Below the pieces are notes generated by a model. That model made no database searches. It was given only the letters and a program-made list of their open reading frames with translations, and was not told the DNA's origin. A DNA stretch of 64,000 bases from an uncultured Neglectibacter sp. (GTDB lineage Bacteria > Bacillota > Clostridia > Oscillospirales > Acutalibacteraceae). The stretch spans positions 1 to 64,000 of the forward strand of contig CAJFSY010000008.1 of NCBI GenBank assembly GCA_904419785.1, written 5' to 3'. This document shows positions 46,701-54,877 of this stretch, piece by piece (the first letter of the stretch is position 1; the number at the start of each line of letters is the position of its first letter). The translations under genes and the position numbers were made by a program.

Positions 46701-46886
46701 GCTACCGGAACTACTTCCGATCTGTTCACCGATGATGCTTCCATTGCTAGCTGGGCAAAGAGCTTTGTGTACGCTGCTAAGGCTGCTGGCCTGATGAACG
46801 GCGATACCAATGGCGCTTTCCGTCCCACTTCCACGATTACAAGAGCTGAGGCCGCGTCCGCTATGGTCAACGCAATCGATAAATAA
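43680..46886 (+). CDS. S-layer protein with three C-terminal SLH domains (reading frame broken at signal peptide)
   Basis: The track ORF is 1068 aa. Residues 1-880 are Thr/Ala/Val/Asp-rich beta repeats, each about 90-100 residues with motifs like ITAKYDVVIKLE, YTVKVTTA or KTYALSVVVSK at the end, as in cadherin-like or DUF-type surface repeats. Residues 885-1068 hold three SLH domains (FTDVNEGDWFYANVMRAVELGILKG, FKDVADNDYGVVSIAYLYEKGIVTG, FTDDASIASWAKSFVYAAKAAGLMNG), which bind pyruvylated wall polymer. The codon choice is strongly biased to GCT, ACT/ACC, GTT, AAC, AAG, as in highly expressed genes. The TTG start at 43680 has no ribosome site; the natural start is ATG 43621 in another frame. 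As written, no exported product would be made. Confidence 0.85.
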   Translation: MPDLSTLTINGSTVAVEADGQTFKAEIDESADKVNLAATVSENAKLTIAKNGSVTSEEVGAAKDFLFKDYASEADGVVTLTMTLTSEDGTNTKTYKVELTRVAKSDLTNLESVTPGDKVLAATFDNNAKEVTVTVPYGYADDGAITVKAADDATVSTPITVADGASFTVTSASTDVTANWTIKVNKVSPISAFSIDGVDGVFSDEDGNGEEETLKVTLDPKQIQDEYGNDKTNPKLAVAYTVLAETTVEWDVNASEELTNGNSYALTGISSTADVTGKTLTVTCKGNVKTYALSVVVSKASDKEITYAQLNSKIATINGNSISAVLPAANTDLTKVGLTFRTAKSVSDVKVGSASMSKDGSNSAYNEWTSTDVNIEKGVTVTVTAQDGTTKQYIVTASKSTEATDAKVTDVTLKNGDTTYTGSISGNVVTFTVPYMTTSADMRTWKLYVTANGEATAYKADSQGNADTPLINGTSTAADLGTLTPVDTAASTPFTLKNAIVVTNDNNNKITAKYDVVIKLENAQTGKTLSSLNTTATSLTSNDQAIVRDIKDSNTFKATVDNSAKKVSITKAFSLDLAKLYPIDFTTATGGVAFVGTKSGDNYTSVASLTVLDADNNTSVAASELTNGSNIIVLPEEIAKQVTGGTITKTQASYGTVYTVEVKTAAASNKAALSALTVKDTKLTVSGQNITGTVPYSLTVDSSATLTEDNTFFLDFTASDYAVLGDGAANTFLVKGIPAGQEEAGTASPTNAKVAFVRDTDNKVIVKVWNGSTGTAATALTLTAEDGKTKGVYTFKDMKYANANTGADITSFRVANSNGVINGRTITVAVPFGTDLMGLIPTFTTSEGATVALNGSKIESGKTAINFSNDVTLMVTSEDGKNTVAYTVKVTTAAQFTDVNEGDWFYANVMRAVELGILKGKGEGIFAPYDNITRRDFAIMLAQSLGNSNDGEATSPFKDVADNDYGVVSIAYLYEKGIVTGDDKGNFNPDSNITRQEAAIMLAKAFEATGTTSDLFTDDASIASWAKSFVYAAKAAGLMNGDTNGAFRPTSTITRAEAASAMVNAIDK

Positions 46887-46928
46887 GGTTTCAACTCTAC
46901 TTAATTTTATGATTACCCCATAGGCGAG

Positions 46929-46956
46929 AGGGACAGCGTTTGCTGTCCCTTTTGTC
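46929..46956 (+). terminator. S-layer gene terminator
   Basis: AGGGACAGC-GTTT-GCTGTCCCT then TTTTGTCTT. Confidence 0.88.
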
Positions 46957-46995
46957 TTGCCTGTTACACCTGTTAAAAAGCATGTAAAATATGGT

Positions 46996-47032
46996 AAAAA
47001 AACTCCCCTGCGAAAAAAGCAGGGGAGTTTTT
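46996..47032 (-). terminator. xylB terminator
   Basis: AAAAACTCCCCTGC / GCAGGGGAGTTTTT; on the minus strand it ends in a T-run. It lies 60 bases past the xylB stop. Confidence 0.85.
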
Positions 47033-47094
47033 GATTATACTATTGTTCTTGCTGGCTCAAACCGGCTCATAAAAAATGAGCAGTAAAAGAAAAC

Positions 47095-48621
47095 TTATTC
47101 CGCCTGAGACAGTAACTTGAAGTTTTCTTTCATAGCAGGATATAGGCTCTTGTATATTTGATAGAACTTTTCGTATTTAGGTACATTTTCAGAAATTGGA
47201 GGCTGAGGCTCATTGGTCTGAATCATGGCGTCACAGGCTTCCTGTACAGAAGGATACAGCCCAGCGCCTACACCTGCCAGAATTGCTACGCCCAAGGCAG
47301 GGCCTTCTTTGGATTTCACCGTTTTAACGGGGCAGTTATATGCGTCAGCCAGCATCTGGCGCCACAGAGAAGAACTGCCGCCGCCACCGCAAGCCAGCAT
47401 TTCGCCGATCTCTACGCCCATACCCCGAAGTATCTCAATGCAGTCCCGCAAAGAATATGTCACGCCTTCCATCACCGCGCGAAGCATGTCCCACTTGGTG
47501 TGCATGGCGGAAAGTCCGAAAAATACGCCGCGGCAGTCAGGATCAAGATGAGGGGTGCGCTCGCCCATCAGATAGGGCAGATAGATGAGTCGGTTGCAGC
47601 CAATGGGGGAACGATCTGCTTCTTTGTCCATTAGATAATAAGGGTCAACGCCCATGCCCAAAGCGGTCTCCTTTTCCGCGGAGCAGAAATTGTCCCGGAA
47701 CCACTTCAAAGAAAGGCCGGCGCCTTGAGTTACGCCCATCACATGCCAGGCTCCCGGTACGGCGCAGCAGAAAGTATGTACACGGCCTTTTGGATCGATG
47801 GAAATGCTGTCGGTATGAGCGAACACCACGCCAGAAGTGCCAATGGTGGTGAAAGCCTTGCCATCCCGAACAACACCGGTGCCTACGGCAGCCGCAGCGT
47901 TGTCGCCCGCGCCTCCCACAACGGGAGTACCTGCCTTCAAGCCGGTAAGAGCGGCTGCTTGGGATGTGATCATACCGGTGACCTCTGGAGATTCGTACAC
48001 TTTAGCCAGCAGTGAAGGATCGATATCCAGCTTTTCCAAAACCTCCTGGCTCCAGCAGCGGTTGGGTACATCCAGCAGCTGCATGCCGGAAGCGTCCGAT
48101 ACCTCTGTAGCAAATTCGCCGGTGAGCATATAGCGGACATAATCTTTGGGCAGCAGGATATGGGCGCACTTGGCATAAATTTCCGGTTGATGGTTGCGGA
48201 CCCACAAGATCTTAGACGCGGTAAAACCAGTAAGGGCAGGGTTTGCGGTGATCTCGATCAGCCGCTGGGCTCCTACCTTCTGGGTGATCTCTTCACACTC
48301 GGCGGCAGTGCGCTGGTCGCACCAGATGATGGAACGGCGCAGCACATTGCCTTCTTTGTCCAGCATGACCAAGCCGTGCATCTGGCCGGAAATGCCTACG
48401 CCTTTAATGTCGCCGCTGTCCACGCCGCTCTTTTCGATGACAGCTTTGATGGTGCGGCAGGAAGCGTCCCACCAGTCGGCGGGCTCTTGCTCGGCCCAGC
48501 CGTTTCTCTCTTGATACAGCGGATATTCTACAGTAGCACTGGCCATTACATGACCTTCACGGTCAAAAAGCACTGTTTTGGTGCCGCTGGTTCCCAGGTC
48601 AATGCCAATTAAATACTCCAT
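47095..48621 (-). CDS. xylB: Xylulokinase
   Basis: It phosphorylates D-xylulose to xylulose-5-phosphate with ATP, linking pentose uptake to the pentose phosphate pathway. The start is ATG 48621 (AGAAAGGA upstream), 508 aa; the track's 33 extra residues are not part of the family. FGGY-kinase motifs are seen: MEYLIGIDLGTSGTKTVLFD, KGVGISGQMHGLVMLD, WCDQRTAAECEEI, PVVGGAGDNAAAAVGTG and MLACGGGGSSSLWRQMLADA. No xylA or regulator is next to it, so it is a single gene here. Sugar specificity is by family resemblance. Confidence 0.93.
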   Translation of the reverse strand: MEYLIGIDLGTSGTKTVLFDREGHVMASATVEYPLYQERNGWAEQEPADWWDASCRTIKAVIEKSGVDSGDIKGVGISGQMHGLVMLDKEGNVLRRSIIWCDQRTAAECEEITQKVGAQRLIEITANPALTGFTASKILWVRNHQPEIYAKCAHILLPKDYVRYMLTGEFATEVSDASGMQLLDVPNRCWSQEVLEKLDIDPSLLAKVYESPEVTGMITSQAAALTGLKAGTPVVGGAGDNAAAAVGTGVVRDGKAFTTIGTSGVVFAHTDSISIDPKGRVHTFCCAVPGAWHVMGVTQGAGLSLKWFRDNFCSAEKETALGMGVDPYYLMDKEADRSPIGCNRLIYLPYLMGERTPHLDPDCRGVFFGLSAMHTKWDMLRAVMEGVTYSLRDCIEILRGMGVEIGEMLACGGGGSSSLWRQMLADAYNCPVKTVKSKEGPALGVAILAGVGAGLYPSVQEACDAMIQTNEPQPPISENVPKYEKFYQIYKSLYPAMKENFKLLSQAE

Positions 48622-48741
48622 ACGACTCGTGTCCTTTCTCTTTTCCCAAGGTGGGAATTTGTCTGTACAATCTTTTCTTATTTTCCCCGATTTTTGAAAG
48701 GCTGTCAAGGGAAACCACACTCTTTCTCACGATTTCTTTCC

Positions 48742-48770
48742 TTGCGGTATGGCATGGTTTGTGCTATCCT
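48742..48770 (+). promoter_or_regulatory. Weak promoter candidate for the glpA-like operon
   Basis: TTGCGG, 17-base spacer, TATCCT, about 75 bases before the start of the operon. Confidence 0.35.
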
Positions 48771-48845
48771 AATAACAGCGGCAGATTGCCGGATGCCGGA
48801 GGAAATCCGGAAGAATTTACACGAGGAAATTGGGGCGGTGAAAGA

Positions 48846-50282
48846 ATGGAACGCTATGACGTGATCATCGTGGGAGCCGGCGCGGTTGGTTCCGCGGTGG
48901 CAAGGGAGCTTTCCCGCAAAAAGGGAAAGTTTCTGGTGGTAGAGAAAGCCCTGGATGTGTGCGAAGGCACCAGCAAGGCTAATTCGGCCATCATCCATGC
49001 TGGGTTTGATGCGGAACCCGGCACTATGAAAGCGAAAATGAATGTAAAAGGCAACCAAATGATGGATAAGCTCTCAGAAGAGCTGGATATCCCCTTTAAA
49101 CGGGTGGGGGCCTTTGTGGTCTGTTTTGCGGAAGAAGAGCTTCCCAAATTGCAGGAACTATACGACCGGGGCGTGAAAAACGGGGTAACAGGTATGAAAC
49201 TCCTGACAGGTGACCAGGCCCGGGAGTTAGAGCCCAATCTTTCGCAGGAAGTGGCGGGAGCGCTGCTGGCTGAGACCTCCGGCATCGTGTGCCCCTTTGA
49301 GCTGACGCTGGGCATGGCGGAAAGCGCCGCGAAAAACGGCGTGGCGTTCTGGTTCGACACGGAAGTCACCGGCATTAGCCGCCAAGAGGAAGGCTGGCTT
49401 CTGCATACATCCCAAGGGGATTTAGAGACACGGGTGGTGGTCAACGCCGCCGGGGTACACTCTGATGAGGTGCACAACTGGGTGAGTGAGAAGAAATTGC
49501 ACATCACACCACGCCGGGGCGAATACTGCCTGTTAGACCGCACAGCTGGGAAGCATGTGTCCCATACGGTGTTCCAGCTGCCGGGCAAATACGGCAAAGG
49601 CGTGCTGGTCAGCCCCACTGTCCACGGGAACCTGTTATTAGGCCCCACGGCCCGTGATATCGACGGGAAAGAGGATACCTCCACCACAGCGGCAGGGCTT
49701 GCCGAAGTGCTGGAGAAATCCGCCCTGGGGGTGAAAAACATCCCCACCCGGCAGGTGATCACATCGTTTTCCGGCCTGCGGGCCCACGAGGATGGGGACG
49801 ACTTTGTGCTGGAAGAATCGGCGGAAGGCTTTTTCGATGCGGCAGGCATTGAGTCTCCGGGACTTACCAGCGCTCCGGCCATTGGAGAATACCTGGCGGG
49901 ACTGATCGGGGACAAGCTTTCGCTGGAAGGGAACCCGGATTTTGACCCCATCCGGAAGGGCGTGCCCAAGCTCAAAGAGATGGAGCCGGAGCGCCGGGCG
50001 GAGATGATCCGCCAGAACCCCGCTTACGGCCAGATCATCTGCCGGTGCGAGGAAGTTTCCCAAGGGGAGATTTTGGACGCCATTCACGGCATCTTGGGAG
50101 CCAAGACCTTAGACGGTGTCAAACGCCGCACCAGGGCCGGTATGGGCCGCTGCCAAAGCGGATTCTGCTCGCCCAGGGTGATGGACCTGCTGGCACGGGA
50201 GCGTTCCATGGATTTGACCCAGGTGCGCAAAAGCGGCAAAGAGTCCCAGATCGTTTTGGAAAAGACTCGGGGGGAGGATTGA
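48846..50282 (+). CDS. glpA: Glycerol-3-phosphate dehydrogenase-like FAD oxidoreductase (GlpA type)
   Basis: It is probably an anaerobic flavoprotein oxidising glycerol-3-phosphate or a related hydroxy acid. The start ATG 48846 gives 478 aa. The FAD motif is YDVIIVGAGAVGSAVARELSR (residues 4-24). The DAO domain covers about 1-380. A C-terminal BFD-like [2Fe-2S] domain has the cysteine pattern CRCEEVSQGE and MGRCQSGFC (about residues 395-440). In clostridia this three-gene set (GlpA-like, NAD/FAD oxidoreductase, DUF1667) is usually called the glycerol-3-phosphate operon. The two partner genes follow directly with 3 and 1 bases between. Confidence 0.88.
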   Translation: MERYDVIIVGAGAVGSAVARELSRKKGKFLVVEKALDVCEGTSKANSAIIHAGFDAEPGTMKAKMNVKGNQMMDKLSEELDIPFKRVGAFVVCFAEEELPKLQELYDRGVKNGVTGMKLLTGDQARELEPNLSQEVAGALLAETSGIVCPFELTLGMAESAAKNGVAFWFDTEVTGISRQEEGWLLHTSQGDLETRVVVNAAGVHSDEVHNWVSEKKLHITPRRGEYCLLDRTAGKHVSHTVFQLPGKYGKGVLVSPTVHGNLLLGPTARDIDGKEDTSTTAAGLAEVLEKSALGVKNIPTRQVITSFSGLRAHEDGDDFVLEESAEGFFDAAGIESPGLTSAPAIGEYLAGLIGDKLSLEGNPDFDPIRKGVPKLKEMEPERRAEMIRQNPAYGQIICRCEEVSQGEILDAIHGILGAKTLDGVKRRTRAGMGRCQSGFCSPRVMDLLARERSMDLTQVRKSGKESQIVLEKTRGED

Positions 50283-50285
50283 GCC

Positions 50286-51560
50286 ATGAAACATGACATT
50301 GTAATCATCGGCGGCGGACCGGCGGGTTTGGCCGCGGCTATCTCAGCCCGGGAAAGCGGAGCCCAGGATGTGTTGATCTTAGAGCGCGAGCCGGAACTGG
50401 GAGGCATTTTGAACCAGTGCATCCACAACGGGTTTGGGCTTCATACATTTAAAGAGGAATTGACCGGCCCGGAATATGCCGCCCGGTTTATTGAGAAAGC
50501 AGAAAAAATGGAGATTCCCCATTGGCTTTCCACCACGGTGGTAGATTTGCAGCGCCAGGGGGACAGCCTGTTTATCACCTGTGTCAGCCGGGAGCGTGGC
50601 TTGCAGGTGATAGAAGCCGGGGCCGTGGTGTTGGCCATGGGCTGCCGGGAACGTCCCAGAGGGGCGCTCAATATCCCCGGCACTCGTCCCGCGGGGATTT
50701 TCTCCGCAGGTACCGCTCAGCGCCTGGTGAACCTGGAAGGCTATCTGCCCGGCCGGGAAGTGGTCATTCTTGGCAGCGGCGACATCGGCCTCATCATGGC
50801 CCGCCGCATGACCCTGGAAGGGGCCAAAGTAAAGTGCGTGGCGGAACTGATGCCCTATTCCGGGGGACTCAAACGGAATATCGTCCAGTGTTTGAACGAC
50901 TATGGCATCCCCCTGAAACTGAGCCATACGGTCATCGATATTCAAGGAAAAGAGCGTGTCACCGGCGTCACCATCGCCCAGGTGGACGACCATTCCAAAC
51001 CTATCCCCGGCACAGAGGAGCACATCCCCTGTGATACCCTGCTCCTCTCTGTGGGCCTGATCCCGGAGAACGAGCTTTCTAAGGCGGTGGGGGTAGAGCT
51101 TTCTCCCGTGACAAACGGCCCCAAAGTCAACGAGAGCTTGGAAACCAGCATCCCCGGCGTGTTTGCCTGCGGCAATGTGCTCCATGTCCACGACCTGGTG
51201 GACTATGTTTCCGAGGAAGCGGAACAGGCCGGACGTCATGCCGCGGCGTTTGTGGCGGCAGGAGGCCGGGAGCAAGCTGTAGAAGAGATCCCCGTAAAAC
51301 CGGAAGGCGCCGCCCGTTATACCGTGCCTGTGGCAATCAGCCCCCAGCGCATGGAGGACCAGGTGGTCATCCGGTTCCGGGTGGGCAGGAATATCCGCAA
51401 AGGCGTTGTGAAGGTCTATGGCGGCGGCAAGCTGCTCTATCAGCGGAAACGGCCCGTGATGGCGCCTGGCGAAATGGAACAAGTGGTATTTCAAAAAGAG
51501 TGGCTCACCGGCGGCGAGGACGTGATCCGCGTGGTGGCCGAGGAAGAGGAGGCGCAGTGA
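50286..51560 (+). CDS. NAD(P)/FAD-dependent oxidoreductase (partner of GlpA-like protein)
   Basis: The product is 424 aa, an electron-transfer flavoprotein. The FAD motif is DIVIIGGGPAGLAAAISARE and the second nucleotide motif is EVVILGSGDIGLIMARRMTLEG at about residue 160. The CxxxC redox pair of thioredoxin reductases is absent; instead, CRERPRGALNIPGTRPAGIFSAGTAQ is the family block. It likely passes electrons from the GlpA-like enzyme to an NAD(P) pool or the other way. The gene overlaps in function with its neighbours and shares their operon. Confidence 0.88.
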   Translation: MKHDIVIIGGGPAGLAAAISARESGAQDVLILEREPELGGILNQCIHNGFGLHTFKEELTGPEYAARFIEKAEKMEIPHWLSTTVVDLQRQGDSLFITCVSRERGLQVIEAGAVVLAMGCRERPRGALNIPGTRPAGIFSAGTAQRLVNLEGYLPGREVVILGSGDIGLIMARRMTLEGAKVKCVAELMPYSGGLKRNIVQCLNDYGIPLKLSHTVIDIQGKERVTGVTIAQVDDHSKPIPGTEEHIPCDTLLLSVGLIPENELSKAVGVELSPVTNGPKVNESLETSIPGVFACGNVLHVHDLVDYVSEEAEQAGRHAAAFVAAGGREQAVEEIPVKPEGAARYTVPVAISPQRMEDQVVIRFRVGRNIRKGVVKVYGGGKLLYQRKRPVMAPGEMEQVVFQKEWLTGGEDVIRVVAEEEEAQ

Positions 51561-51561
51561 C

Positions 51562-51924
51562 ATGGCGGTAATCGAACTTACCTGCATCAGCTGCCCCCTG
51601 GGTTGCCCGCTCAAGGTGGAAACCGATGAGAACGGCCAGGTGGTAGGTGTAACGGGCAATACCTGCAAACGGGGAGAAATCTATGGCAGAAAGGAAGTCA
51701 CCGCCCCAGAGCGCACCGTGACCTCTACCGTGAAGGTGGAAGGCGGCGAAGGGGTCTTGGTACCCGTGCGCACCCGGGGGGATATCCCCAAAGGGAAAAT
51801 ATGGGAATGTATGGCGGCGATCCGTCAGGCTAAGGTGAAAGCGCCGGTGAAGCTGGGGGACGTAGTGATCCCCAACGTGGCGGGCACCGGCGTAGATGTC
51901 GTGGCAAGTAAGACGGTTTTATAA
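51562..51924 (+). CDS. DUF1667 protein, small cysteine-rich partner of the GlpA-like enzyme
   Basis: The product is 120 aa. The N-terminus has ELTCISCPLGCPLKVE and GNTCKRGEIYGRKEV, four cysteines in a pattern likely to bind an iron-sulfur cluster or to form a redox centre. The C-terminal half is beta-rich (KAPVKLGDVVIPNVAGTGVDVVASK). It is the third gene of the GlpA-like/flavoprotein/DUF1667 set, 1 base after the preceding stop. Confidence 0.88.
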   Translation: MAVIELTCISCPLGCPLKVETDENGQVVGVTGNTCKRGEIYGRKEVTAPERTVTSTVKVEGGEGVLVPVRTRGDIPKGKIWECMAAIRQAKVKAPVKLGDVVIPNVAGTGVDVVASKTVL

Positions 51925-51950
51925 ACTGTTTCAGGCACAGGGAGGAAATT

Positions 51951-52667
51951 ATGCTGGAACCACAGATCACAACGGTGCTGTTCGATTTGGACGGCACCTT
52001 GCTGCCCATGGATACGGAGGGATTCACCAAAGCGTATTTTGCGTTGCTGGCCAAGAAAGCGGCGCCCTACGGCTATCAGCCGGAGCCGCTGGTGGCGGCG
52101 GTGTGGAAGGGCACGAAGGCCATGGTGAAAAACGACGGCACCCAGCCCAACGACGCCCGGTTTTGGGATACCTTTGCCGGAGAACTGGGGGAGGACGTAA
52201 AACGCCTGCGCCCGGAGTTTGACAGCTTTTACGCCAATGAGTTCCATGGGGCCAAAACTGCCTGCGGAGAGAATCCCTGGGCCAAGAAAGCGGTGGACGG
52301 TTTGAAAGCCCGTGGTTATGATGTGATCTTGGCCACAAACCCGATTTTCCCCTTGGTGGGGGTCAGGACCAGGCTTTCTTGGATTGGGCTTGCACCGGAA
52401 GATTTTTCCCATGTCACAGCCTATGAGAATTACACCACCTGCAAACCAAACCCGGAGTATTATGGGGAGATTTTGCGAAATACGGGGAAACGTCCAGAAG
52501 AATGCCTGATGGTCGGTAACGACGCTTTAGAGGATACCGCCGCTTTGCAGAAAGGCATTGGGGTATACCTCGTTACCGATTGTTTGCTAAATCCCACAGG
52601 CCGGGATATCAGCCAGGTGTCCCAGGGAAGTTTTCAGGACTTTTTGGCGATGGCGGGATTGGCGTAA
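51951..52667 (+). CDS. HAD superfamily hydrolase
   Basis: The product is 238 aa, a phosphatase-like hydrolase. Motif I is VLFDLDGTLLPMDTEGF with the nucleophilic Asp, motif II lies in VILATNPIFP, and motif IV is MVGNDALEDTAALQKGIGVYLVTD. The cap is helical (residues 20-100). Substrate is unknown; in front of trxA it may belong to the glycerol-phosphate operon, since it begins 26 bases after DUF1667, and could dephosphorylate glycerol phosphate or a similar compound. GGAGG precedes the ATG. Confidence 0.85.
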   Translation: MLEPQITTVLFDLDGTLLPMDTEGFTKAYFALLAKKAAPYGYQPEPLVAAVWKGTKAMVKNDGTQPNDARFWDTFAGELGEDVKRLRPEFDSFYANEFHGAKTACGENPWAKKAVDGLKARGYDVILATNPIFPLVGVRTRLSWIGLAPEDFSHVTAYENYTTCKPNPEYYGEILRNTGKRPEECLMVGNDALEDTAALQKGIGVYLVTDCLLNPTGRDISQVSQGSFQDFLAMAGLA

Positions 52668-52783
52668 TAAAAAAATTTTTGCAGTTGTGGCATTTGCAAC
52701 AGCGAAAAGCTTTCCTTTGGGGTATCATAAAGGCACAGGCAAGATAATACCCTAGAATGAAACACAGGAAAGGATGATACGAT

Positions 52784-53095
52784 ATGGCAGTTCTTACCAT
52801 TACCAAAAATAATTTTCAGCAAGAGGTCCTCAATTCCGATATCCCCGTACTGGTGGATTTCTGGGCAAGCTGGTGCGGCCCCTGCAAAATGTTCTCTCCC
52901 ATCGTGGATGAGTTTGCTGAAGAGAACGAGGGCAAAGTGAAGGTGGGCAAGATCAATATCGACGAAGAGCCGGATTTGGCTGCCCAGTTCCGTGTGATGA
53001 GCATTCCCACAGCTATGTTGTTTGAAAACGGCAAGGCAAAGGAAGCTCTGGTGGGCGTACAGTCCAAAGCACGGCTGGAAGCTTTGCTGAAGTGA
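52784..53095 (+). CDS. trxA: Thioredoxin
   Basis: It is a cytoplasmic dithiol protein keeping cysteines reduced. The product is 103 aa. The active site is WASWCGPCKMFSP at residues 28-40, and the cis-Pro loop is RVMSIPTAMLF. It pairs with trxB 4 bases downstream as a single redox operon. Confidence 0.95.
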   Translation: MAVLTITKNNFQQEVLNSDIPVLVDFWASWCGPCKMFSPIVDEFAEENEGKVKVGKINIDEEPDLAAQFRVMSIPTAMLFENGKAKEALVGVQSKARLEALLK

Positions 53096-53099
53096 GCTG

Positions 53100-54038
53100 A
53101 TGGATATGGCGGAAAACCTTTATGACGTTATCGTCATCGGCGGCGGGCCCGGCGGCTATACCGCGGCTCTTTATGCCGCCCGTGCCAATCTGAGCGTGCT
53201 GGTGCTGGAGAAACTTACCCCCGGCGGCCAGATGGGCACCACGGAGATCATCGAGAATTACCCTGGCTTTCCCGAAGGTATCGGGGGGTTCGAACTGGGT
53301 ATGCAGATGAAGGAAGGTGCCGAGCGCTTTGGCGCGGTGACCAAGCTTAGCGAAGTGGTGAGCGTAGAGCTTTCCGGCGCGGTGAAACAAGTGCACACTC
53401 AAGACGGCGATTACCAGTCCCACACAGTGGTGCTGGCGAGCGGCGCCCATCCCCGGGAGCTGGGCTTGCCGGGAGAACGGGAGCTGCGGGGCCGTGGGGT
53501 ATCCTACTGCGCCACTTGCGACGGTATGTTCTACCGGGGCAAAACCGTGGTGGTGGTAGGAGGCGGCAACACGGCGGTAGCCGATGTGCTGTATCTTTCA
53601 CGGTTGTGCAAAAAAGTGTATCTGGTCCACCGGCGGGATGAGCTCAGAGCTTCCAAGGTGTACCTGGACCCGCTGCAAAAAGCGGAGAACGTAGAGTTTG
53701 TTTGGGATAGCGAGGTCAAAGAACTGCTCTATGGGGAAACGGTCACCGGGGTGCGGGTGAAGAACAAAAAAACCGGCGAGGACCGGGAACTTTCCTGCGA
53801 CGGTGTATTCGTTGCCGTGGGTTATATACCCAATTCGGATTTGTTCAAGGGCCAGGTGGACCTGGACGAAAGCGGCTATGTGCTGGCGGGTGAATCCACA
53901 AAGACCAACCTGCCCGGTGTGTTCGCCGTGGGGGACCTGCGGAAAAAGCCGTTGCGTCAAGTAGTCACTGCCGCCTCAGATGGGGCTGTAGCGGCCCACT
54001 TTATCGAAGAATACTTTACCACCAGCATCGGTGGATAA
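53100..54038 (+). CDS. trxB: Thioredoxin reductase
   Basis: It reduces thioredoxin with NADPH via FAD. The product is 312 aa. The FAD site is DVIVIGGGPGGYTAALYAARANL, the redox site CATCDGMF (around residue 138-145) and the NADPH-binding motif VVVVGGGNTAVADVLYLSR. GVFAVGDLRKKPLRQVVTAASDGAVAAHF is the FAD/NAD closing block. It follows trxA in one operon, followed by a terminator. Confidence 0.95.
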   Translation: MDMAENLYDVIVIGGGPGGYTAALYAARANLSVLVLEKLTPGGQMGTTEIIENYPGFPEGIGGFELGMQMKEGAERFGAVTKLSEVVSVELSGAVKQVHTQDGDYQSHTVVLASGAHPRELGLPGERELRGRGVSYCATCDGMFYRGKTVVVVGGGNTAVADVLYLSRLCKKVYLVHRRDELRASKVYLDPLQKAENVEFVWDSEVKELLYGETVTGVRVKNKKTGEDRELSCDGVFVAVGYIPNSDLFKGQVDLDESGYVLAGESTKTNLPGVFAVGDLRKKPLRQVVTAASDGAVAAHFIEEYFTTSIGG

Positions 54039-54049
54039 GGGCAAATAGA

Positions 54050-54082
54050 AACGCCAGGGAGCATTCCCTGGCGTTCTTTATT
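54050..54082. terminator. Bidirectional terminator trxB / CofE-like gene
   Basis: AACGCCAGGGA-GCAT-TCCCTGGCGTT followed by CTTTATTT, between two convergent genes. Confidence 0.85.
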
Positions 54083-54084
54083 TA

Positions 54085-54690
54085 TCATGCGTTTTGCAGG
54101 TCGTCTTTCTTTTCACGAAGAAGGACGAAAGGTGTCATCTCTTTCCCGTTTCCGGCGGGGTTGTCTTTCAAGAGCTTTTGCAGCAGCGGCTTCTCAAAGG
54201 GGGAATGGGGCGATATTGCCAGCACGACTCCACCAAAGTCGTTGATATCCGCTACACAGCAGTGGATTCCAGTCTCCTCTTCCACCTTGGCTACAGCCTT
54301 GTCCGGATTTTTGGGAGTCATAATGCCAAACTGTTTGTATTCCGGGAAGTAGGTGCTGTAAAAACCATCCAGGCCAGCCACTTGGGGCCCAGTAATCTCA
54401 TAAAATACACCCCGCTTGCCGAAGATACGGCCTACACCAGCGGCCAGGGCTGCATACATCACCTTGGGGGCGCCGCACAGCATAATGGCCACCTGCATCT
54501 TGTATACGTTGTGTACGCCGATGCCGGCAGAATCGTTGGTGCTGGCAAAGCGGGAGAGGAATTTTGCCAGTTTGGAAATTTTCAGAGATTCTTTGGGGAT
54601 GATGTCCTTCTGGCAAAGGGAGACGATTTTCTCGCTGATGTATACCACATCGCCTTCACAAAAATAAGGCGATACATACTGGCGCATCAA
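54085..54690 (-). CDS. Coenzyme F420-0:glutamate ligase-like protein, 5' end frameshifted
   Basis: The track ORF is 201 aa. FCEGDVVYISEKIVSLCQKDIIPKESLKISKLAKFLSRFA and KMQVAIMLCGAPKVMYAALAAGVGR resemble the CofE-like (F420 glutamyl ligase) clan members that clostridia carry without F420 genes. VADINDFGGVVLAISP and DNPAGNGKEMTPFVLL follow. The first codon, TTG at 54690, lies in the middle of an open frame that continues upstream as NGKRKKYYRCPIHTHF with no start. A normal ATG (54818) with AAAGGTGG upstream exists in another frame. A single missing base joins the two. The reaction is unknown. Confidence 0.7.
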   Translation of the reverse strand: MMRQYVSPYFCEGDVVYISEKIVSLCQKDIIPKESLKISKLAKFLSRFASTNDSAGIGVHNVYKMQVAIMLCGAPKVMYAALAAGVGRIFGKRGVFYEITGPQVAGLDGFYSTYFPEYKQFGIMTPKNPDKAVAKVEEETGIHCCVADINDFGGVVLAISPHSPFEKPLLQKLLKDNPAGNGKEMTPFVLLREKKDDLQNA

Positions 54691-54818
54691 TTCTGCGAGA
54701 TTTTCGCCGGGCTTGATAAAGTGGGTGTGAATGGGGCATCGGTAATACTTTTTTCGTTTACCGTTAGAAGCAGGGGCTTTTCTGGATTTGTAATGGATAT
54801 TTCATCAATGGAACGCAT
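54691..54818 (-). pseudogene. Out-of-frame 5' end of the CofE-like gene
   Basis: ATG at 54818 opens MRSIDEISITNPEK, which matches the usual start of this family, then runs into a run of four A (T at 54778-54781). Adding one A gives EKAPASNGKRKKYYRCPIHT, continuous with the main ORF. So one base is missing in the sequence or the gene. Confidence 0.65.
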
Positions 54819-54877
54819 AAAAAACCACCTTTCAGTTCATTCGCACCTTACGCCTCAATAGTAAAAAAGAGCGTATT

